Assembly: GCA_028583405.1 (NCBI GenBank)
Contig: CM053243.1
Coordinates: forward strand, 31,857,632-31,921,631
DNA length: 64,000 bases
From: Pogonophryne albipinna
Lineage: Eukaryota > Chordata > Actinopteri > Perciformes > Artedidraconidae
Direction: 5' to 3'
Part shown: positions 1-11,316 of the stretch, piece by piece
How the letters are laid out: every line of letters starts with the position of its first letter
How positions within the stretch are numbered: the first letter of the stretch is position 1
Translations under genes and position numbers: made by a program
Notes under the pieces: model-generated
Told to the model about the DNA's origin: nothing
The model's input: the letters and a program-made list of their open reading frames with translations, nothing else
Databases searched by the model: none

Positions 1-1639
1 TGTTTTGTCATGTGTCATTGTAATAGTAATTGTTGGTTTATTTAGATTTGTAACTGTATGCGAATATCTGTCAGTTGAGAAAGATCTTTTTAACATTTTA
101 ACATGTGCGAAAGAGTACGTCTCTTTTAGATGTGTTTCAAGGCTTTACAGTTTCTTTTATAGAGCAATGGAAAGATGATCACATCAATAAAGCCAGCCCT
201 CTGTGATTCCACATGACTGGCTGATTAGCCCTTTTTCTCACTGATGGAAAACACATGGCGTCCACAGAGCTTATTCATTTCAGGGTTTTTAGTCGGTGCA
301 ACGCTAAGCAGCAAGAGCCCTTTGGTTTTGTAGAGTCAGCCTTGAAGGGCAGTCATCATCAGAAATATGTCCCTGCAGTCCCCACTCTGCCACTGAGTGT
401 TATTTAGCTTTCCAATGGAGGCTGGCTGTTCCCTTGGGAAGCCATGAGTGTGCCTGCCAGCAGGAATGCATTGGAAGCAATAGAGGAAGATGGAGGATGG
501 ATGGAGGAGGGTGAGTAGCTGCTGCTGCTGCTTTTCCCCTCTGTGTGAAAATGAGTCCATTAATTCAGCCCCCTCCCCCCTCCCCCCTCCAGCCCTCCCT
601 GTGCCTGTTGTCTCTGTTTGTTAGCGAGATGATTCCTTCTGTCATGTCAAAGGCAACATTATCATATTCTTGTTGCCTGGGAAACCAGCAGCACCGAGAG
701 AGACAACGACTTAAAGCCTTCATGGTGTTTGAAGCTGGTTAACATGAAAGGTTATCCGTGGAGTTGAAATCCTAACATATATGAAAGAGTCTTATTGTGA
801 GGAAGCTTTTCATTTTCTGGCTCGCTGTTCTTAGAGATATCCCCTTTTCGTTTGTTTGTTAAAAGATTCAGTTCAGTGAAATTAAAACATGGCTTATAGT
901 CGCAGAGGTAATGTCCGATTGGCCCTGAAGCATTAAGTGTTAACCTCAGTATTGTTTTCTTTTGTGTGAGTATTAAAAGTGCTCACATTCAACAAGATGC
1001 CCATTTGATAAACAGGACTGCCTTGAATGTTTCTTTTAGTGTGTTGGTCAGGATTACGTTCTTACTATAATTTAAATTATATTAATGGCTACTAATATAA
1101 ACAATGTTTTGGTTGCTGGATACTTCTATCATTATTAATCTCAGTACAACTAAAATCCTGGCTGAAACATATTTTAAACTGGATGTACTATAAATAAATC
1201 TACTGCTGTACGTACAATTTTGAAATTGTTATACTTTACTTAGTACAGTATGTTCATTGCTAGGTTCTACTACTTTTAAGAGTGAACTATTGTACATAGT
1301 CCATTACATTTATTTGACACTTATAGTTAGACTAGTTTTAACAATAGATGCTTAAATTATCTGCTCATAACATTGATGCAGTACTATAATACTTTTTGAC
1401 TCACTAGCTATCTTAATTTGGCACCATGGCAAATAGCATTAACATGTGCTTAAATTTAATTTTTGAACTGATTATAATAAAACATCTACAATTCTACTTC
1501 TGATACAGTTTTTCCTGATAAAACTACAATACATGACTCTAAATTGGGGTATTTTTAGGGAAATGTTTTTCTTCTTTTACTTAAATAAAAAGATCTGAGA
1601 ACCAAAAGACTGTTGGGTATTCCTCTGAAACAACCAGAT
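1..1639. other. Upstream flank of znf609, no gene seen
   Basis: No convincing coding exon or transposon end is visible. There is a C-rich run at 568-592 (repeated CCCCCCT units), and the rest is ordinary AT-rich flank. The 320-720 stretch is more complex and non-repetitive and could contain a regulatory element, but nothing in the sequence proves that. Short ORFs on both strands here have no recognisable protein features. Confidence 0.5.
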
Positions 1640-2200
1640 GAAATCCCAGTCCGTTCAGCGTGGGGACTCCAGCTCCGGGTCTTCCCCCGGTGCTCCGTGT
1701 AGGGTGCTGCTGACAGTCCGGTCCGACCATAGCTCCTCCTCCTGGGTTTCCTCCCCGCTCCCGCTGCTGCTGGTTGGTTACATTGTATCAGTTCCCACAC
1801 GAAGAACCACCACGGCACTCATCCAGAAACGGTGAATACGGAGGAATTAACCTGGATGGGAAAACTACTCTCTGTGGGATTAATTGCCTGAAGGTCGCGG
1901 GAGAGGACCGGACTTGTGTCGGACTTGAGGCGGCACCGATAAAAATGCCCTCAGGACTCGGGTTGTTTTCGATGAGGACGGTATCTCGAAGTGTGATGGC
2001 AGAAGTCCAGTGAATCGCTGGCCTCCCCTCCTCTCTTGTGTTGGATGTCTTGGGGAGTGCGCTGCCACTGGTTTCTGGTGTTTAAGATTTGTATTCATTA
2101 AGAGGCGTTATTATAATACCCAGTCTGATTTGTTCCCTTTATGGAGTGCACACCACCATGGACAGACCAGGGTTTGGAGTAGGAGTGGCTAGCTAAGTCG
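1640..2200 (+). other. znf609: Candidate non-coding exon 1 and promoter region of znf609
   Basis: This is the only GC-richer, CpG-containing block in the first 37 kb. It ends at 2200 directly before a consensus splice donor GTAAGT (2201-2206). Mammalian ZNF609 has a non-coding first exon followed by a long intron and then the exon with the start codon. The position, strand and distance to the coding exon at 37885 fit that layout. The start of transcription is not defined; 1640 is only where the composition changes. Several short upstream ATGs are present (for example 1638 and 1774), as is common in long 5' leaders. The link to znf609 is inferred from position and needs a transcript. Confidence 0.45.
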
Positions 2201-3229
2201 GTAAGTTACTACATTTCTCTCTCATTGTTGATAGTGCTACGACTCGTTAGCCACTTAACGCTAGCCTTGCGTGCAAAGCAAGCTGGCTAGCCTTACACCA
2301 TATAGCCAACACAGCATGCAGCAGCAGGCAAGCTAGCCAAGCCTGACTGCACTCTGAGCTCATTGTTTCACCAGCTAGCGTACTACTAGACTACCTCTTT
2401 ACACCAGGCTAAGTTAGCTTTGTTAGCTTCTTGAAGTTCAACTAACGTGTAAACTTGTCACCAAGTAACGTTAAAACATCAACATACTAAAGCTGCTGCT
2501 ATTTAACGTATATGGGTAACTTTGTCACGCTCAGCTCCTGGGAGGTTACGATTATCCATTTTTCTTTAAAACACTTGCCCGTCTAAATTAACCATTTAGA
2601 TTTTAAGTGAAATGTTGGGTTACCAAATGTTGTGAGGAAACCTTAGTTGTACAGAGTTGAGGCAGCAGATTCCACCAGTGTAGTGTCTACAGTGTTTCCC
2701 AAGCTGTGCACTGAGGACCCCAGGGTATCCGTCAGATCTCAAGATAAACACCAAATGAAACAATTCTCACTCTTGATGTTTAACACAATGTGAGGATTTG
2801 TTTAAGGCTGACTATTTGAACTGTACACTTCCCCTGCTGGTGCCATTATAACAACGATTTCCTACACTTCTGAAACAAGTTTTATACAAAACAAAGTATT
2901 TTCCAATGGGGGCATGATTTCATTAAAATGGTGGATTGTGGTTTAATGCATTTGTTACCCTTCTCTCAGGATAGCTACGATTATTTTTGTTGGCTCCTGT
3001 TGTTGGGGCTGTCCCATCCCCCTAAAGTGAGTCATTCAATTAAAGTATTATTATTTTTTACAAGACCATTAAGGGCTAACCCTGTGGTCTGCACTGCTCA
3101 ACAGAGTATGTCAGAACATCATCAATGTCTGGCCAAGTAGTCTGCATCTAAATATGCTGAATTTCTCATATTTTCTCAATTGTTATTTACAAAACATGAA
3201 GGACACGTTTTTTTTTAATTAAAAAATGC

Positions 3230-3412
3230 TGTGTTTGTGCAATCTATCCTGTGACGAGCTTGTTGCTTTTCTCTCTGACCAATCAGTGTTCTGCAGTGTT
3301 TTTACGTCACCATTGTATTGCCAGGTATCAGGTACTAACCCATATGGAAAACCCAAAGAAGAGTGAGCCGAGATGCAATGGAATGTAGAGCCATACCATG
3401 CAATGGAAAGGC
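3230..3412. repeat. Degraded Harbinger-like MITE (tentative)
   Basis: Several short blocks occur in the same order as in the well-defined MITE at 56256-56721: a TACGTCA/TGACGTCA-type motif, GGTACTA, GAAAAC/GAAACGC, GAGCCGA and a terminal GCAATGGAAAGG resembling GCAGTGGAAACG. The similarity is patchy and no target-site duplication can be read, so this may be an old decayed relative. Confidence 0.3.
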
Positions 3413-3837
3413 TCAATAAAACAACATTAGAGCTGGCACACTGTTAAGGTCAGCCCAAACTAATGTTAGACTGGGCTTTTGTTGTTGCTAACTTTGAGGA
3501 TTACATCCTTAACTTTAATAAAGAAGAAAGGTCTATGGCACTCTTCTGGGAAAAAAAAGCTAAAAACCATAATTGAAATATCAATATTATAGTGAATTTT
3601 TTTCACTAAATCACTAAATGAGACAACATGGAAGCACCCTAGTTGAGGCAAAAAATAAGGTAGATAACAATATTTTGTTTGGTTTTATGAATAACCAAAA
3701 TATCGGTAGTGGCCCCAAATATCAAGTATGTTTTGGGTATAGCCTACCACCCACCAACGTTTTTGCTACCTTTGTCCACAAAGGAAGAGGATATCTGCCA
3801 TAACATGTATTTTATGTAACCGTTTGTTTGTTTAAAC

Positions 3838-3960
3838 GGGTTGCTGACATGCTTAATCACCTGCTATTAATGCTATTTGTTCAGATGCAGGTCTCCCTTG
3901 AAATGGGACCAATCTGGTTAAATAAAGGTTTGAAATGAAAATGAAATGAAATTTGAATAT
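3838..3960 (+). repeat. LINE 3'-tail-like fragment (L2-type)
   Basis: The order 'TGCAGGTCTCCCTTGAAATG ... CTGGTTAAATAAAGGTT' followed by AAATG-type short repeats is the kind of 3' end seen on fish L2-clade LINEs and their SINEs. No reverse transcriptase sequence lies upstream, so it would be a 5'-truncated insertion. The call rests on remembered family resemblance. Confidence 0.4.
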
Positions 3961-5031
3961 TTGGCAATGGAACATTGTACTTGTCCCTAAGGCGCTTTAA
4001 ACATTTCTGGCTTAGATGTAGCTAATTTTAAATATCAGTTTGGCAGCTCCATTGTTCGGGTGTGACAATAACTGTGAGCTGGTCACACTGATAAAGAAAC
4101 CTTAACGTACAAGCAAGAGATAAAACCCTCTACACACAACCGTGGAAATGGCTGTGTCATAAATCCACTTAGTAACAGTGAGTCATGCAATAGACGTGGC
4201 TTATTAACACCATGCATTTATTTAGAATTTTGGAAGTTTTAAGCCTACCATCCAGTAAGCTAGCAGCATATATCATTTTTAAATATTTCTGAGTCACAGA
4301 GGTCTAAAAGTAGCAGCAGCTAGTTTTCTTGTGCAGCCTTGGTATACTGGAGCAGCCATTGTAGTAAGTCTTGGTAGTTGAGTATGATTTCAGGTGTCGA
4401 ACAGGAAGTAATGTCACACACTCAGGAACTCAAAAACGCTAAATTATACGTGTGGGTCTCTTACCATTAAAGTGATTCAGTGGACATTTCACTCCAGCCA
4501 GCCACAAAAGGCTATTTTGGTCCAGGGGGCAGCGAGAAAATCAACATGACTAGTGCTACTGTAATTTGTCAGCTGTGACTATAAATGATTCACGCCTTTC
4601 ACTTAGCCTGTAAGAGTGTTTGGTCAGTATTGATTTATTACTGACTCTTTTTGAATTGATTTTATACATTTTAAGGGGGTTTTATGTTGAGACTTATTAT
4701 TACTTATTCTTCTCTTGTACTAGTCATAATGAAATCAATACCAGAGATAGTAATAAACCACTTTCAAGCCTGGAGGATGTCACGTTGCCTTGGATTTGTT
4801 CCTATGATTGAACAAAATGTAGCTGGCAAAATACTTACAGGCACACTGGTGTAATGTTAATAATTGCAATACTTCTTCAGAGCAAACATGTTCATTTGTG
4901 GTTTTCTTACAAGAAAACTTTAGAAGCAGCTCACCGCGAGGCAAAAGCTGTTACTGCTTCCATTCCAGCTGACTAGCTTTCAAAGGCAATTCCTTTCCAT
5001 CTGATTATCCTTGTTTCTTTGTAGTAATTTG

Positions 5032-5740
5032 TAGGGAGGCTCCGATCGGCCACCGATCGATATCGGCCGATATTCACTCTCTGCCGATCGATCGGTGCTC
5101 TCTATAAATGCCCATCGGGAGAGCCGATCACATGACGTAAAATACATGACACTTTTCTCTGTTCGCGGCAAAACAAGCAAGCCAAAATGGCTTTGCCAGT
5201 CTGGCAGTATTTTAAGGTGTCTGAAAAAGACAGTAAAATAGCAGTATGCAACGTGTGTGAAGCAGAAATCCTGCAGCTCCGCCCGCTGAGCTCCACCGGT
5301 GAGCGGAGCAAAACACACACTAAGAGTTAGACCTAACACACTTTGCTATTTCATCTACCTCTGGAACTAGCTAAACTAGTTATAAATATGTTTATTCTTC
5401 ACTGTCGGGTCACTCATTACTGGATCAGTGAGCTGGATGGCACGAATACTGACGGGCTGTCAGGAGAGAGGGAGAGGAAAAGAGGGCGCTTCCGCTCATT
5501 CTCCCGTGTTATTATCCAAAGTTAATGTAAACTTGAATAATGTACTTAATTTGAATGTAATAATTATGTTGGTTGTTGTTTGTGGAAGTGCCAGTGAATG
5601 AGCCCCATTAACTGAGTTTTAAACATCACTTTAAATGGAAGATCCCCATAGCCCCCACCCACTCAATCGGATCGGCGATCGGTATCGGCCGATACTGATT
5701 CCGGCGATCGGCCCCAAAATTGGCGATCGGAGCAGCCCTA
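5032..5740 (+). mobile_element. Non-autonomous BED-type hAT element, copy A
   Basis: The ends are inverted repeats: TAGGGAGGCTCCGATCGGC on the left, and TAGGGCTGCTCCGATCGCC when the right end is read in reverse. The element is flanked by a perfect 8-bp target-site duplication, GTAATTTG (5024-5031 and 5741-5748), diagnostic of the hAT superfamily. Its ends are packed with GATCGG/CCGATC palindromes. It contains only a short transposase N-terminus and cannot encode a complete transposase. Copies B (9700-10399) and C (from 25635) are the same family. Confidence 0.9.
5187..5330 (+). pseudogene. Truncated BED zinc-finger N-terminus of hAT transposase (copy A)
   Basis: A 47-residue frame begins with an aromatic VWQYFKV segment followed by CNVC, the first half of a BED zinc finger. 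BED fingers bind DNA at the N-terminus of hAT transposases. The second half, a distal His pair, is absent: the frame diverges after LQLRPL and stops at 5328-5330. Copies B and C have the same start and stop slightly earlier, so the truncation belongs to the amplified non-autonomous family. It is unlikely to make a folded finger. No RNase H-like catalytic domain or hATC dimerisation domain is present. Confidence 0.7.
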
Positions 5741-5748
5741 GTAATTTG

Positions 5749-6339
5749 TTCCAATCATTGTATGGGTGTTAGGAGCCTTGTTGTAGCACATCAGACTTAT
5801 TTTGTACAATCTGACAGGCCCATCAAATGAAAGTAAACGGGACATTTCACGCTTGAGGTTGGCACGAGAGCACTTGAAGGACAACTATTACCTTATTCAC
5901 CAGTTTAATTTTTGTGATAACTGAGTTGCTGCAACGTATCCTTTTTCAATGGGGGAGCGGAAACAACTGTGGCTTTCACTCAAATGTGTTTCGCTTTACT
6001 ATAATGAAAAATCGTCTCAAGGATCTTTAAAGAAAAACAGTGAAAGTTTTGTGTTGTGCTCCTTTTGACCAGCCTTTCATCGTTTCCAAAATCTGTTCTA
6101 CATCACGCTGCATATCAAAGACAGTGCGGAAGTAAACAATTTAAGAATGATTGGTTAGAGTTCCAGGGCATTAGATTAGGCCAAGACAAGGGGATTATGT
6201 TGGCTTTGTAAGGCTCCCATCATCTCATGGCCTCACACCAGCTGATGGAAAAGTAAGAAAGGATTGAGCCCATGTCCTCGAATGTAGTTGGTAATTTGAA
6301 GGCTTTCAGGCACCTTAAAAACACCCAAATGAGGTAATT
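5749..6339. other. Intronic sequence, nothing recognised
   Basis: AT-rich sequence between the copy A hAT and the THAP element. No exon, repeat end or structured RNA was seen. Confidence 0.5.
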
Positions 6340-6653
6340 GAGTGGCGAAGTCACGCCCATCTACTTCCGGTCCATGGGACCTTATTTCGGAAAAATTATG
6401 TATTGAAGTCAATGGAGAGAGAAAACGTATCTTTCAATCCCATTTGAATTGTGCCACAAATTACACATGATGTTTGTCAAACTTAAAAAATCATTTCCAT
6501 GTAAAAAAAGTCACAGTTTGTCGTAAAACTGTTGAAATATAAGACTATGACAAATACGCAACTAGAAAGACTACAAATCCCAGAGTGAGTAAGTGATGTC
6601 ACAATTGTTTTCCTCCGCTAAATATAAGAGATAGCTAAGATAACTTTAACAAG

Positions 6654-6755
6654 ATGCCTGTGTGCTTAGTACCAGGTTGTTATCATACCAGCAATGGGTC
6701 TTGCTCGTTCTTTCGCTTCCCGTCTGATGAAAGGACCAGGGTTGCGGTCGGATAA
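6654..6755 (+). pseudogene. THAP zinc-finger N-terminus, interrupted by a transposon
   Basis: The frame from ATG 6654 reads MPVCLVPGC..., with the THAP C-x4-C pair, then SFFRFPSDERTR, the conserved FRFP block. The genuine frame ends at 6740; the last four residues and the stop at 6753 belong to a nested element. When the nested element (6741-7796) and one copy of its 5-bp duplication are set aside, the frame continues at 7802 with SGWIK. This places Trp exactly nine residues after the FP proline, as expected for THAP. It stops soon after. DNA binding for a P/Kolobok-type transposase is the family role; this copy is dead. Confidence 0.7.
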
Positions 6756-7796
6756 TCAAAAAATCAGCTCCTAAATTCTAACCCTATCGTCTATTCCTTG
6801 ACCTCTGAGTGAAACGTCATGGGGTTAAGGGATAGTGGATAGGAGAATTCAAAAGGATTTAGGAGAAGAGACTGCGGTACTTTAGAGAATCCGACTGCAC
6901 TTTCACTATCTGACGTGTTTATGATGCGCCAGTGGACGTCATCAATGTGCGTCTGCTGCTGTGGGGAAACTATGGAAACTACAGTTTTCTATACAGCGGA
7001 CTACAACATGGATGTTTAATAAGAACAAGGACTACTGTAAACTCATCTAGAGACTCTGCACCGTGCTCTGATGCTGTTGCTTTATGCTTTATGAACGTGG
7101 ACAACAGAGAAACATATTCTTCATGACCAAAGTTGGAATTGAAATAAAAAAGGAAAGTGAAACTTATGCTCGTCGTCACCCTCTCCCGCCGGTCCACATT
7201 AATACAAATGATCCCAATACGTATGATTGTATGAAAAGATCTTAAAATAAATACAAATGTATTTATTAAAAAAACGTTAGTCCTTAACATTTATCACTGT
7301 GTATATCACCATTCAAACATATTTTAAAAGTTGAACAAACCCCACACTGCTCAGTAAAGACTGTGAAATGTTGACTTTATTTGATGATTTCAGTAAAAAC
7401 TAATGTTCATATTTCTCTTTTTGATTATAATACTGATGAACGTTCAAAACAAAGCACTTTGGCAACTTACCACATGCGTTTTAAAATGCTTTATAGGCAC
7501 CGTAACTTTCATGATATCATTTCTCGGTCATAATCGTTTGTTTCCGTGAACGGCGGACTGTTGTGTGATGGCAAATGCTGCGGCTGCAAGGCATTGTGGG
7601 GCAGCATTTTCTCCTCTCCTTTCGGTAAGGGAGGTCCAGTGGTTCCTAAGCTAAAGGAGGTTATAAAGGAAGTTTGAAACCTCCTTTCCTATCATCTAAT
7701 TCGAACGGCACTTATCATGGCTGCCACTGAGGGACTTCCGGGTCATTTCACTCGGTTAGGAAGGTTCCTAAGCTAAATGGACTATTCGACTGCAGC
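6741..7796. mobile_element. Unclassified DNA transposon nested in the THAP element
   Basis: The insertion splits a THAP coding sequence. It is flanked by CCAGG on both sides (6736-6740 and 7797-7801). Its ends match as imperfect inverted repeats: GTTGCGGTCGGATA on the left and, in reverse, GCTGCAGTCGAATA on the right (11 of 14 positions). Two copies of a TTAGCTTAGGAACC motif, in reverse orientation, lie near the right end. No transposase domain was found inside. A 5-bp duplication does not settle the superfamily. The interrupted reading frame supports the boundaries. Confidence 0.6.
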
Positions 7797-8495
7797 CCAG
7801 GAGTGGCTGGATCAAGTTAGCTACTTAGCTAGTAGCAAGCACGTTGGTTAGCATTACAGCCTTAGCCTTGTCATTTTTATTAGCCTTAACATGAAGTAAC
7901 ATTAAGTAACCCAAAATGTTAAACAGTAAGAGTAGTAGTCATATTTCGTGAACTCTTTGAAGAGTACTGTCACACCGGTGTGATCATTCTATAATACACC
8001 ATTTAAGCCCGGGGGAGAAATGCTAACGCTACATTAGCATCGGCGATCTTTTTCTACTTCATGCTATCTGCACAAATGGTTGACATTAAACATTAAAAAG
8101 ACCAGGCAGTTCAGAGAGAATCAAAGGAAGGCAGGCAGCTTTGCATGACATTCTTCTGGACGTGTTTCATTGTGGTGATAGTGAGGGTAGCAATCCATTG
8201 TTTAGCAAGACAGTAGTGATGGCCATCTTGGTGACGTGTGTTGTTGTGGGAGACCAGAGATGTAGTTCATTCAGCGTTTCACAAAAAAAAAAGTGTTACT
8301 TCGCAGTTTTACGCCTTTTTTTTTTTTTGACTGGCAAAATTATCTTTTAAATTGACAAACATCATATGTGTAATTCGTGGCACAATTCAAACGGGATCGA
8401 AAGATAATCTTTCTCTCTCCATAGACTTCAATACATAATATTTCCGAAATAAGGTCCCATGGAGGTCCCCCGGAAGGGGAGGAACTTCGTCACTC

Positions 8496-9691
8496 TATTT
8501 ACTTAGGAGAATGTATGCCAACATATGCACTTATCTTGGTTTTTACTTACAACACTTGCTAAATGAGAAGTGTATGCCCTTTTAATTCCCTTAGTGCAGT
8601 GGTGAGTCCATATTAAGCCCCGTAATGTAGTTAGTGTCATTAGAAAGGTTGAGATGAGATAGCTTGTGTAGCTTAGAAAATTGTACAGTGTTTTCCCCAA
8701 GTTGAGATTTATAATGATAGGTATTTACTTGTTCAAGCCCTTGTTGAAAACGGCAACATCTAAAAATTGAGTCTGCTGAGAAAAATAATTACATATTTGA
8801 CCTTATTTTCAGATGGTCTGTAAAGGCAAATCAATTAATGTACACCTGTGCAATATGTAATGTAGCAGACTTTAGACGGCATTTAACATGCAGACCTTTT
8901 TCAAAAAGAATAATAATACAACAAACACGTTTTGGGTAGTTAAGGTTTTTGTCCTTTTTATTGTAATCTTAGCCCTTCAAATATCTGTAAATATACTAAG
9001 CATGAACAAGTCGTCGATCAAAATCTGCAAATTCTAATAATCTATTGTTGGCATCACATTTCAACTATAGGCCAATTGATTTAAGGAGAATATAACCGGC
9101 AATTTCAGCCTTACCATTCCAATGCAGTATTTGAGTTTTCCTACAGCTGCATATTGCACACATAGCTTCAAGTAGAACTACATTAGAACAACATGTTTGA
9201 ACAGATGAATATCATTAGAGAAAAAAATCCTGTACAAAGCTTTCCTGTAATGGGTGAAGTGTTTCGTATTGTGCTCTAAAGTGTTTTTTATATTATCCGT
9301 TGTGAGAGTAGTGTGATCTGGAGCTGTTGTGGGTGGAAGGTATGAATAGCGTTTGGATCTCTCTTATTCCTGATGGTTCAAATGCATCTTTCAGCCAACA
9401 GCAGTGCTTAAGAGGCTTTTGAGAAATATTAAATGGTTGGAATGGAAACAACAGCTCACTTAACTTGCAGACCGACACCTTCTCTGTAAACATCATTAAT
9501 TAAAACTGCTGGTTGCCGTTTTATTTGCTCGTTTTCAAACACCAAAACATAGAAAAGTGTTTTTTTCTGACAGCTTGCTTTGAGATGCAATGGATTAGAG
9601 TAAACAAATGTTCTGAATTATATCTGCGTTTCTACAAAACTGAATTCATTTATACCGTGCCAAGTTGAAATACAATGTGCTTAACAATACA
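8496..9691. other. Intronic sequence, nothing recognised
   Basis: AT-rich intron with no coding exon and no transposon ends recognised. Confidence 0.5.
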
Positions 9692-9699
9692 ATGTAAGC

Positions 9700-10399
9700 T
9701 AAGGATGCTCCAATTGCCAATTTTGGGGCCGATCACCGATCGCCGGAATCAGTATCGGCCGATCCGATCGAGTGGGCTATGGGGATCTTCCATTTAAAGT
9801 GATGTTTAAAACTCAGTTAATGGGGCTCACTCACTGGCGCTTCCACAAACAACAACCAGCATAATTATTACATTCAAATGTAAGTACATTATTCAAGTTT
9901 ACATTAACTTTGGATAATAACACGGGAGAAATCAAGGGAAGCGCTCTCTTTTCCTCTCCCCCTCTCTCTCTCCTGACAGCCTGTCAGTATCGTCTCATGC
10001 AACTCGCTGATCCAGTAATGGGTGACCCTATAGTGAAGAATATTTATAACTAGTTTAGCTTGTTCCAGAGGTAGATAAAATAGCTAAGTGTGTTAGGTCT
10101 AACTCTTAGTGAGTGTTTTGCTCCGCTCACCGGTCCGTCACAGCGGGCGGAGCTGCAGGATTTCTGCTTCACACACGTTGCAGACCGCTATTTTACTGTC
10201 TTTTTCGGACACCTTAAAATACTGCCAGACTGGTGAAGCCATTTTGGCGAACTTGTTTTGCCGCGCACAGAGAAAAGTGTCATGTATTTTACGTCATCAT
10301 TTTACGTCATGCGATCGGCTCTCGCGATCGGCATTTTTAGAGAGCACCGATCGATCGGCAGAGAGTGAGTATCGGCCGATATCAATCGGAGCATCCCTA
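9700..10399 (-). mobile_element. Non-autonomous BED-type hAT element, copy B
   Basis: Same family as 5032-5740, in the opposite orientation. The ends are TAAGGATGCTCC and, in reverse, TAGGGATGCTCCGAT. Flanks ATGTAAGC (9692-9699) and ATGTAAAC (10400-10407) form an 8-bp duplication with one difference. The CCGATCGG-rich ends are retained. Confidence 0.85.
10138..10242 (-). pseudogene. Truncated BED finger N-terminus (copy B)
   Basis: Read on the minus strand this is the same 34-residue start as copy C: a VWQYFKV-type aromatic segment, then a two-cysteine half of a BED finger (this copy has a codon change in the CNVC region), ending at TGA after LRPL. The distal His pair and all later transposase domains are missing. 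It is non-functional as a transposase. Confidence 0.6.
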
Positions 10400-10407
10400 A
10401 TGTAAAC

Positions 10408-11308
10408 ACAACAAAATAATGAACTGTTGTTATTTTAGAACTTCACCGCCTTTATTTCCTGAAGCTACAATTTGTAAAGTCGAGTGGATGTGACATTTGT
10501 CATTCGATCTGCAAAGTTGCACCATGGGTCAAGGAAAATGCAACTCTGTTTGAGTTTTTACAGCATTGAGTGGATTTCTCACTAGCAAATTGCCAATTAC
10601 AGCAGAAAAGAGCACACTTTGAATGCTTGTTGCATAGTTGCTGCTGTGCCAGACTGGTGATCCATCTTTTCCTGGGATGCGAGCCCGGGTTACACTCAAC
10701 TCTCCCCCACACAAGCTATAAAGATATTGTCAGCTTTTGTGGCGCAGCAGCAGTCTTGAGAGCTACAAAAATGCTGTCTCATTTGCCTTCGCTTTGAAAT
10801 ATCCTCCTCTGTTCTTAGAAAGGAAAGCCACAGAACATTATGAGTCAATTCAAGCCACATTTGATAGGTTCCAATTTATTTTCATGTTGTTGCTGTAATA
10901 ACAAAGCCCTGTCAGACTGCATTAGTATGTTAAACACACAATTGCTTTCAGTACTGTCTCTCATGAATCCACTCATAAAAAACATGACCTCGTTAATCAC
11001 TCTCGCTTCACTTGCTCCTGACACTGGTGATCTTTTCACTGCAAGTCACACATGGCAATTTTCCATTCAGCAATTGTTCAGAGGATAATACGACTTGGTG
11101 TTGTGATATTTTCTATCTGTTTTACACTTGAAAACCTAACCTGTTCACAGAAATCTGTGCTGTCACTAAAATGTGTAAAGATGCACTTTTTAGTTGATTA
11201 TCTTGGAGCAAGAGAGGTCTGTGAAGACAAGATGTGTGGGAATTCCTCAGAGCTACATCAATACTTGAGCATGGTGGCAGCGGGGGTTTCTAAGACACTG
11301 TCCCCATT
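10408..11308. other. Intronic sequence, nothing recognised
   Basis: No exon or repeat structure was recognised. The open frame at 11052-11477 runs out of unique intron into a hAT end and has no protein-like features, so it is treated as chance. Confidence 0.5.
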
Positions 11309-11316
11309 ACTATTAT

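Larger units (their letters stand above)
2207..5023. other. Intronic sequence, mostly unremarkable
   Basis: AT-rich sequence with no coding exon. Apart from a degraded MITE-like block near 3230-3412 and a LINE-tail-like fragment near 3838-3960, nothing structured was recognised. The phrase CAGTGTTTCCCA near 2690 resembles some hAT ends, but no partner end was found. Confidence 0.5.
6340..8495 (+). mobile_element. THAP-domain DNA transposon remnant (P-element or Kolobok-like)
   Basis: Long terminal inverted repeats of about 150 bp lie at 6340-6490 and, in reverse, 8345-8495. Both contain CCATGGGACCTTATTTCGG, TATGTATTGAAGTC and GAATTGTGCCAC in the same order. Between them is the start of a THAP-type zinc finger. 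THAP fingers occur in P-element-like and Kolobok transposases. No target-site duplication can be read at the outer ends, so the superfamily is unresolved. A second element (6741-7796) sits inside the THAP coding sequence. There is no complete transposase. Confidence 0.7.

Noticed and set aside
1638..2192. Short ORFs in the exon 1 candidate as a separate gene
   Set aside because: Overlapping short frames on both strands with no protein features; more consistent with a GC-rich 5' leader.
2680..2760. CAGTGTTTCCCA phrase as a hAT end
   Set aside because: It resembles a hAT end, but no matching right end is visible within several kb.
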